Assembly (NCBI RefSeq): GCF_900109735.1
Contig: NZ_FOAS01000007.1
Coordinates: 151,246 to 215,245, forward strand
From: Atopomonas hussainii
GTDB lineage: Bacteria; Pseudomonadota; Gammaproteobacteria; Pseudomonadales; Pseudomonadaceae
Direction of reading: 5' to 3'
DNA length: 64,000 nucleotides
Shown here piece by piece: positions 59,545 through 64,000 of the stretch. The notes beneath the pieces are model-generated. The model had not been told where the DNA came from and searched no databases. It saw only the letters and a program-made list of their open reading frames with translations. Position 1 is the stretch's first letter, and every line of letters begins with the position of its first letter. The position numbers were made by a program, and so were the translations under genes.

Positions 59545-60474
59545 CTAGCTTTTGACTGCTGCCTGAACCAACAGCCGAAATGCATACCTCAGCCGCCGCA
59601 ACCTTTGCGTAAACGATTGTCGCGGCGCAAAGGTTTGCAGGCCTTTAAAGTACTTCACAGCCTTACTCGGCTGAACACAGACCCATGCCTGAAAAGCAGC
59701 TTCACGCCGCACATCCACAACATAAGCAGCAGGATCCAACTCAAAGCGCGAGCAAAGGTGGCAATACAACTCATATAAACAGGTAAACCCACTATCAGCC
59801 AGGTATTCACCCCGGCGCCCCACCAGTGAAAGGCACAGACGGTAAATCAAGAAGGTCTTAGCCGGCGCAGTGTAATTAGAAAACTCCAGATCAAAAAAAG
59901 TAATGCCTGCTCGTTCGTCCAGCACGGCATTGCGTGCAATCGCATCGATCGCTTGCCCCTGCAAAGCGTCTCCAGACAGGGCAAAGCGCATAAAAACAGT
60001 CTCTACAAAATGCTCAAGCGCCTGAAGCCAAGCCGTCCAGTCACCTCGCGCAGCCAGCTGACGCAAATGAATATTGTAAGCCACTCCCGGAAAAATCGGC
60101 TGCCCAGCCACTGCTTGCTCTGCCGCCTCCACGAGAGTGCTTTTACGCACCCACACCACCGCATCCCGCTCCTGAAATATCGTACAGACGCCATCTTGGC
60201 GCGATACCGCCCGCTTAATTGCGACCATGCCCGAGGGCAGCGCTTGCTGCACTACGCTAGGCACATGCGGTGTCAGATAACGCGCCAAAAAATCCGGCCA
60301 GCTCCCATCCTTGGTTGCCTGCCAAACATCTAACGGGTCCAGTCGACGCCCCTGCGCATCCTTTAGCAGGCAGCCCGATAGTAGATTGGCGAAAAAAATC
60401 GGATGCCTGCGTACTGCCGCAGCGACTACCAGCAGATAGAACTCTCCCTGCTCCTCGAAAACCAAATACGCCAC
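59545..60474 (-). CDS. LPS-cluster protein with kinase-like catalytic loop
   Basis: I do not recognise a named family for this 309-residue protein. The C-terminal half holds a stretch like the catalytic loop of phosphotransferases: AIDAIARNAVLDERAGITFFDLEFSN, with D177 and N182 as catalytic-loop residues and D195 and E197 as a DFG-like metal site. The N-terminal 110 residues look like a small mixed domain (AYLVFEEQGEFYLLVVAAAV). No signal or membrane segment is evident. GTG 60474 abuts the previous stop, with AAGGA 7 bases upstream, so it is coupled to the nucleotidyltransferase-like gene. A role in phosphorylating LPS is inferred. Confidence 0.65.
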   Translation of the reverse strand: MAYLVFEEQGEFYLLVVAAAVRRHPIFFANLLSGCLLKDAQGRRLDPLDVWQATKDGSWPDFLARYLTPHVPSVVQQALPSGMVAIKRAVSRQDGVCTIFQERDAVVWVRKSTLVEAAEQAVAGQPIFPGVAYNIHLRQLAARGDWTAWLQALEHFVETVFMRFALSGDALQGQAIDAIARNAVLDERAGITFFDLEFSNYTAPAKTFLIYRLCLSLVGRRGEYLADSGFTCLYELYCHLCSRFELDPAAYVVDVRREAAFQAWVCVQPSKAVKYFKGLQTFAPRQSFTQRLRRLRYAFRLLVQAAVKS

Positions 60475-61728
60475 TTAAAGGTCCTTAACTCGACCGATCG
60501 CGATATCAATCTTGTAGATCCCGCCAAGCGACAAATAAAGGCGGAGTTTCGCTTTGTGTACGCACCCCTTCAGCAGATATAGCTGCAGTCGGTTCATCTT
60601 GACCCGCAGGTCAACATAGTCGCGCCAATTAAAGACTCTAACGGGCAACCGCTTAATCAGTTCGGCAGAACAAATATTTTGCTCGTTAAAGTGCACAGAA
60701 GGGTCTTGGGGCTGCGTGTAAGAAAAACCATTTTCTCGCATGTAGCTCTCCAGAATTTTCGGCATTAACTCCACCGACAGCTCTTGTCCAGAAAACAGCT
60801 GCGAATAGGCCTGACGCAGTTGAGGCAGGTGGTCTTCAGCAAGATGTGCGCTATGGACTAAGACCCTATACATGAGGGCAAAGCAAAAAGATTCGGCATC
60901 AGGCACATAAAAACCGCGCTCATCAAGGCGGCGGTACTGCAAGATGCGCTGACTCCAAGCCACATCGTAGTAACCATCCTCTGGGCTACGCAGGTTAAAG
61001 TACTTAACCTCACCAGAATCCAGCGTCAAATAATAGCGAGCCCGCACCCCCTGCTCACGCTCCTTATGCAACCCCAGTAAAGCCACCACTTCGGAGACGG
61101 CCTCAACCAGCAGCTCTATATCGCCATGATCGCCCCCCGAAAACGACTCAAGCAACACTTCTTCACTGTGCAAGACTACATAACTAGTGCACGCATTTAA
61201 CAATGCGAACAACTCATCAAGACTAGAAAACCCTGAAAAATGCGCAGTATTCTTTCGCCAGCGGCGCACCACCCCTTCCCACGGTAGGGCTTGGGCCAAG
61301 TAGTCATCATAATCAGCCTGTAACAACAAATAGATATCTCGCCGCGTCTCATCTGGACTGTTGGTTGCATGCACACTGAAATGGCTGTTTCTGCCCTCAC
61401 GATAAGATTTCTTGAAGTCAAAAACATGCGTATTAACCGACTCTACGCCTGCCGTGGTATCGCGCACTTCATAACAAGGCTCCGAATCTATAAAAGTAAT
61501 CAACGTAAAGGGGCCATTACCACACTCCCGCACCTTGCGCGCAAGATCTGGCAGTTTCTTGCCATAGAATCGATTGATATTCCTAGAAAAATCTTTATGC
61601 GGCCATTCCACGTCAAACACTTCGACGATCTGAAAGTTCGCCGCTAGATCAGCAAGAATATTCTGGCGCAGCACCGACGCGCGATTCCAAATAATCATCA
61701 GATGCAATTCTTGATGTGCATGGCTCAT
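60475..61728 (-). CDS. Nucleotidyltransferase-like protein of unknown role in the LPS cluster
   Basis: The 417-residue protein has two parts. Residues about 10-150 (MIIWNRASVLRQNILADL, NINRFYGKKLPDLARKV, HATNSPDETRRDIYLLL) form a domain I cannot name. Residues about 155-300 hold FSGGDHGDIELLVE (about 196-209), like the polymerase-beta nucleotidyltransferase signature with a D-x-E metal pair. YFNLRSPEDGYYDVAWSQRILQYRR and FYVPDAESFCFALMYRVLVHS follow, which I recall from similar proteins in capsule and LPS clusters. ATG 61728 lies 18 bases after the previous stop; ATG 61698 is possible. It is followed immediately by the kinase-like gene. Confidence 0.65.
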   Translation of the reverse strand: MSHAHQELHLMIIWNRASVLRQNILADLAANFQIVEVFDVEWPHKDFSRNINRFYGKKLPDLARKVRECGNGPFTLITFIDSEPCYEVRDTTAGVESVNTHVFDFKKSYREGRNSHFSVHATNSPDETRRDIYLLLQADYDDYLAQALPWEGVVRRWRKNTAHFSGFSSLDELFALLNACTSYVVLHSEEVLLESFSGGDHGDIELLVEAVSEVVALLGLHKEREQGVRARYYLTLDSGEVKYFNLRSPEDGYYDVAWSQRILQYRRLDERGFYVPDAESFCFALMYRVLVHSAHLAEDHLPQLRQAYSQLFSGQELSVELMPKILESYMRENGFSYTQPQDPSVHFNEQNICSAELIKRLPVRVFNWRDYVDLRVKMNRLQLYLLKGCVHKAKLRLYLSLGGIYKIDIAIGRVKDL

Positions 61729-61746
61729 AAGTGGCAAGTCATCCGA

Positions 61747-62631
61747 TTAATGTTTCGAGCGAAGTTCGGCTTGTCGCATCCGCCACAAAGCGCGTAACGT
61801 TTTTACTCGCCAAAAACGCCATGGCAAGTCATCCAACAGCTCTCTGGCCAACTGACGATCTTTAGCTGCACACTTAAGCAGCATGGAGTTGCGAAAGCGT
61901 GCGCACACTTGAGGGTAAGCGGGATGGCTAGCGAACTGTGCATAGGTCTTCAGTACGTTGTCGACCATGAATCGGTAGTTCTTATAGGTATTGCGGCCAT
62001 GCACCCGATATAAGGCCAGCACGTCTGGCAAAATATCTAAACTGTAACCGGCACGGGTTATTTTCAACTCAATCAGCAGATCTTCTAAGCGAATCTGCGG
62101 ATCGAAACCGCCCACGCACTCCAGCGCTTCACGGCGAAATAGCAACGTAGGTGCCGGCGCACCAGGCTTTCGATCGAGGAAGACATCCTCAAAATTCAAA
62201 CGGCGCTGCGGTAACGCCTTGGGCAGGCGGCAAAGCTTTCCATGCTCATCTATCTCCTGAATATTGCCAGCACAAATACCCACTTCTGGCTTATCGGCCA
62301 GATAGGCCACCTGTTTGGCTATACGCTCCGGGAGCATAATATCGTCGGAGCCAAAAGGCGCAATTAGGCTACCACTCGCCCGCTCTATGGCTTCATTCAG
62401 GGTGCGCGACAACCCTTGATTTTTCTGTATACGGAAGTCAAAGCCATGCAACTCTTGCAGCCGCCGAATACGCTCAACACTTTCATCCTGCGACCCATCA
62501 TCAACCACTAGCAGCTCAATATGTGGGTAACTTTGTCGCAGTACACTCTCGATACTCGCCTCGATATAAGGCGCATGGTTGTATGAGGCAATAATCACAC
62601 TGACCAAAGGCGCTTCACTAGGCCGCAACAT
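61747..62631 (-). CDS. Glycosyltransferase family 2 (WapR-like), paralogue 2
   Basis: The 294-residue GT-A protein has VSVIIASYNHAPYIEASIES, LLVVDDGSQDES and the metal-binding FGSDDIMLPERI. It is a close paralogue of the gene at 53438-54325: the two agree through long runs such as GSLIAPFGSDD and PERIAKQVAY. Either could be the WapR counterpart. ATG 62631 shares one base with the stop of the preceding gene (TGATG); the frame running on to 62697 lies inside that gene. Confidence 0.87.
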   Translation of the reverse strand: MLRPSEAPLVSVIIASYNHAPYIEASIESVLRQSYPHIELLVVDDGSQDESVERIRRLQELHGFDFRIQKNQGLSRTLNEAIERASGSLIAPFGSDDIMLPERIAKQVAYLADKPEVGICAGNIQEIDEHGKLCRLPKALPQRRLNFEDVFLDRKPGAPAPTLLFRREALECVGGFDPQIRLEDLLIELKITRAGYSLDILPDVLALYRVHGRNTYKNYRFMVDNVLKTYAQFASHPAYPQVCARFRNSMLLKCAAKDRQLARELLDDLPWRFWRVKTLRALWRMRQAELRSKH

Positions 62632-63590
62632 CAACTTCTCCACACAAATAAAGAGCGCAAACGCTGCCAACGCCGGAGAGCAGGTAGCGTTGGCCAAGGC
62701 TCCCGCAACATAAGAGCCAAGCGTCGCGCCAAGCGCTCATGACTGAGCTCCCTAGCAACGAAGGCCTGGCCGGCACAGGCGAGCCTTTCAGCTAAGCGCG
62801 GCTCACGGCGCAAGCGCTCCAGCTGCTCACGCAGCTCATCCAGCGAGGAGTACAGCAGCAGGTGCTCATTATGTTGCAAGCCAATCATTTCTTCTTCGAC
62901 GCCTTGGCGCCAGGCCAGCAATACGCAGCCACAGGCCATCGCTTCAAAGTTCTTAGCCATGTACTCTCCGAGACCAACATCCGCGCTGACAAAGTAGCGG
63001 ATACGGTTAAGTATTCGCCGATAATCAACGCCTGGCTCGGTACGCAACAACTGCAACGGCTCAACCGCTGCAAGGCTTTCTAGCATGGCCTTGCGCCCAG
63101 CATAGTCACGACTGGCAGTGCGACCGACAAAGCCCAACTCGATATCACGAGCCCCCTGCTCATTAAACAAAAGACTCGCGGCATAGCCCTTAGGCATAAA
63201 CACGGCATCAAACCCTTCCGCACGCAGCCGCTGAGCGACCGAAGCCCCAGTGACTACTAAACGTGCAGAAGGCAGCTGTCGATAGAACCGAGAAAACTCG
63301 CCGCGCCACTTAGACGTCGCCAAGTAGTTTTGACAAGCGTCCTCTTCATAAATCAGCAGTCCAGGTAAACGCGCCAAAAGGGACGCCTGAGACACTACAT
63401 GCTTGAAAGGCAGGTCCAGCAAAATGCGTTGATAGCTTTGCAGCTCAAGCCCCCTCAAGTAGCGCCTTAAATGACGTTGCTGTGGCTTAGCCAGCACACG
63501 CAGATCGACGTCCAAGCACTCCGAGAGCCCCTGATACACTGCAGAGAAATCGGGTTCACGAGCAGCAGCGGTCAGCACCAGGACTCGCAT
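62631..63590 (-). CDS. CgeB-like glycosyltransferase (PA5001/SSg-like)
   Basis: The 319-residue protein lacks a clear GT-A DxD and looks like the GT-B CgeB/family 1 type: the N-terminal half starts MRVLVLTAAAREPDFSAVYQGL. The C-terminal half has ADVGLGEYMAKNFEAMACGCVLLAWRQGVEEE (about 205-235), the donor-binding region. It resembles a cell-surface sugar glycosyltransferase of the P. aeruginosa core cluster. ATG 63590 has GGGGG about 6 bases upstream and lies one base after the stop of an IS-truncated gene. Confidence 0.78.
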   Translation of the reverse strand: MRVLVLTAAAREPDFSAVYQGLSECLDVDLRVLAKPQQRHLRRYLRGLELQSYQRILLDLPFKHVVSQASLLARLPGLLIYEEDACQNYLATSKWRGEFSRFYRQLPSARLVVTGASVAQRLRAEGFDAVFMPKGYAASLLFNEQGARDIELGFVGRTASRDYAGRKAMLESLAAVEPLQLLRTEPGVDYRRILNRIRYFVSADVGLGEYMAKNFEAMACGCVLLAWRQGVEEEMIGLQHNEHLLLYSSLDELREQLERLRREPRLAERLACAGQAFVARELSHERLARRLALMLREPWPTLPALRRWQRLRSLFVWRS

Positions 63591-63591
63591 A

Positions 63592-63660
63592 TCAGCCCCC
63601 GAGCAGCAAACGCAAGGCCTTACGCAAATAACTCCAGCGTAAAGCTTGCACGGGAGCTAA
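63592..63660 (-). pseudogene. 3' end of a gene cut off by the IS element
   Basis: On the minus strand a frame enters from the IS junction and reads LAPVQALRWSYLRKALRLLL, then GG and TGA at 63594-63592. The stop is placed two bases before the next gene's ATG, exactly as in the coupled genes around it, which indicates that this was the last part of a cluster gene. The missing part should lie beyond the window. The protein family cannot be told from 22 residues. Confidence 0.7.
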
Positions 63661-64000
63661 GGAAACGCTGATTTATTCCTCAGCAGCTCTCTTGGCTGGC
63701 ACAATCGCGGGAAGCCCATCGCCTGAGTCAGCCGCATGCAAAAAACCTTTTCCGAAGCCGAATATGCCGGCAAGAAAAAGCTGACACGCCGCGATCGATT
63801 TCTCAGCGATCTTGAGCAGCTCACGCCTTGGACCTTGCTTGAAGCTCAGATTGCCCCCTTCTATGCAGACAACACGGGCAAGCGTGGGCGTCCCAGCATT
63901 GGTTTGCCACGCATGCTTCGCTTGTACGTTGTGCAGCAGTGCTTTGGTCTTTCGGACGAAGGCACAGAAGATGCGGTTTACGACAGTCAGGCTATTCGCG
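63661..64000 (+). mobile_element. IS5-family insertion sequence, left end
   Basis: The element appears to start with GGAAACGCTGATTTATTC at 63661-63678, directly after CTAA at 63657-63660. CTAA fits the YTAR target duplicated by the IS5 group. A transposase gene begins 75 bases inside. The right end, the second inverted repeat and the target duplicate lie beyond 64000. The exact left edge is inferred from the target and the loss of the neighbouring reading frame. Confidence 0.75.
63736..64000 (+). CDS. IS5-family transposase, N-terminal part
   Basis: The frame is open from ATG 63736 to the window edge (88 residues). MQKTFSEAEYAGKKKLTRRD, FLSDLEQLTPWTLLEAQIAPFY and GRPSIGLPRMLRLYVVQQCFGLSDEG match the N-terminal helical domain of IS5-group DDE transposases. 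The catalytic D, D and E lie beyond the window. It reads opposite to the surrounding LPS genes. Confidence 0.88.
   Translation, partial: MQKTFSEAEYAGKKKLTRRDRFLSDLEQLTPWTLLEAQIAPFYADNTGKRGRPSIGLPRMLRLYVVQQCFGLSDEGTEDAVYDSQAIR

Overview
The window looks like chromosome of a gamma-proteobacterium of the Pseudomonas group. The evidence is protein-level resemblance and gene order. Several blocks keep the order I recall from Pseudomonas aeruginosa: fxsA-groES-groEL with a HugZ-like gene and a short-chain dehydrogenase; trpGDC; rpe-gph-trpE; djlA-murU-amgK/lptD-surA-pdxA-rsmA-apaG-apaH-glpE; and the lipopolysaccharide (LPS) core block waaA ... hldE, msbA, waaL, wapH, carbamoyltransferase. Comparisons with P. 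aeruginosa are from memory and were not searched. I saw no rRNA, tRNA or CRISPR array.

Layout. 1-5.9 kb: end of a small lipoprotein gene, the RNA helicase dbpA, an RhtX/FptX-like transporter, and groES-groEL behind a clear heat-shock promoter. 5.9-10.3 kb: HugZ-like protein, dehydrogenase, DUF481 outer-membrane protein, alkyltransferase-like protein and an AmpG-like permease. 10.4-13.1 kb: trpGDC behind a Trp-codon leader peptide. 13.1-18.4 kb: an accessory block with a BCCT transporter, a di-iron membrane hydroxylase, a membrane-anchored unknown, a divergent Rieske oxygenase and a DUF2141 protein, with an operator-like palindrome between the divergent arms. 18.4-22.0 kb: rpe-gph-(leader)-trpE-tetR. 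22.1-33.3 kb: envelope biogenesis and the conserved lptD-to-glpE run. 33.4-42.0 kb: waaA, oxidoreductases, two acyl-CoA dehydrogenases and hldE. 42.1-46.6 kb: a signalling insert (FIST sensor, GGDEF-EAL, PilZ, chemoreceptor). 46.7-63.6 kb: dnpA-like, mig-14-like, msbA, then LPS core and O-antigen assembly genes with lower GC. The right edge carries an IS5-type element that cut off a gene of this cluster.

How the genes work together. Much of the window serves the outer membrane: HldE makes the heptose donor, WaaA adds Kdo, MsbA flips the core, glycosyltransferases, a carbamoyltransferase and kinase-like proteins decorate it, a WaaL-type ligase adds polymer, and LptD with SurA places LPS in the outer membrane. 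AmgK, MurU and AmpG recycle peptidoglycan. Tryptophan synthesis is split into two transcription units, each with its own leader peptide carrying two Trp codons near its end.

Less ordinary observations: a roughly 120-bp element found only between convergent genes, whose terminal arms covary; two leader peptides with the same ending; a tetR gene overlapping trpE; a nucleotidyltransferase-like and kinase-like pair in the LPS cluster; two close paralogous GT2 genes; and the IS-truncated gene. No system here is certainly new. The nucleotidyltransferase/kinase pair and the oxygenase/BCCT block are the least explained.
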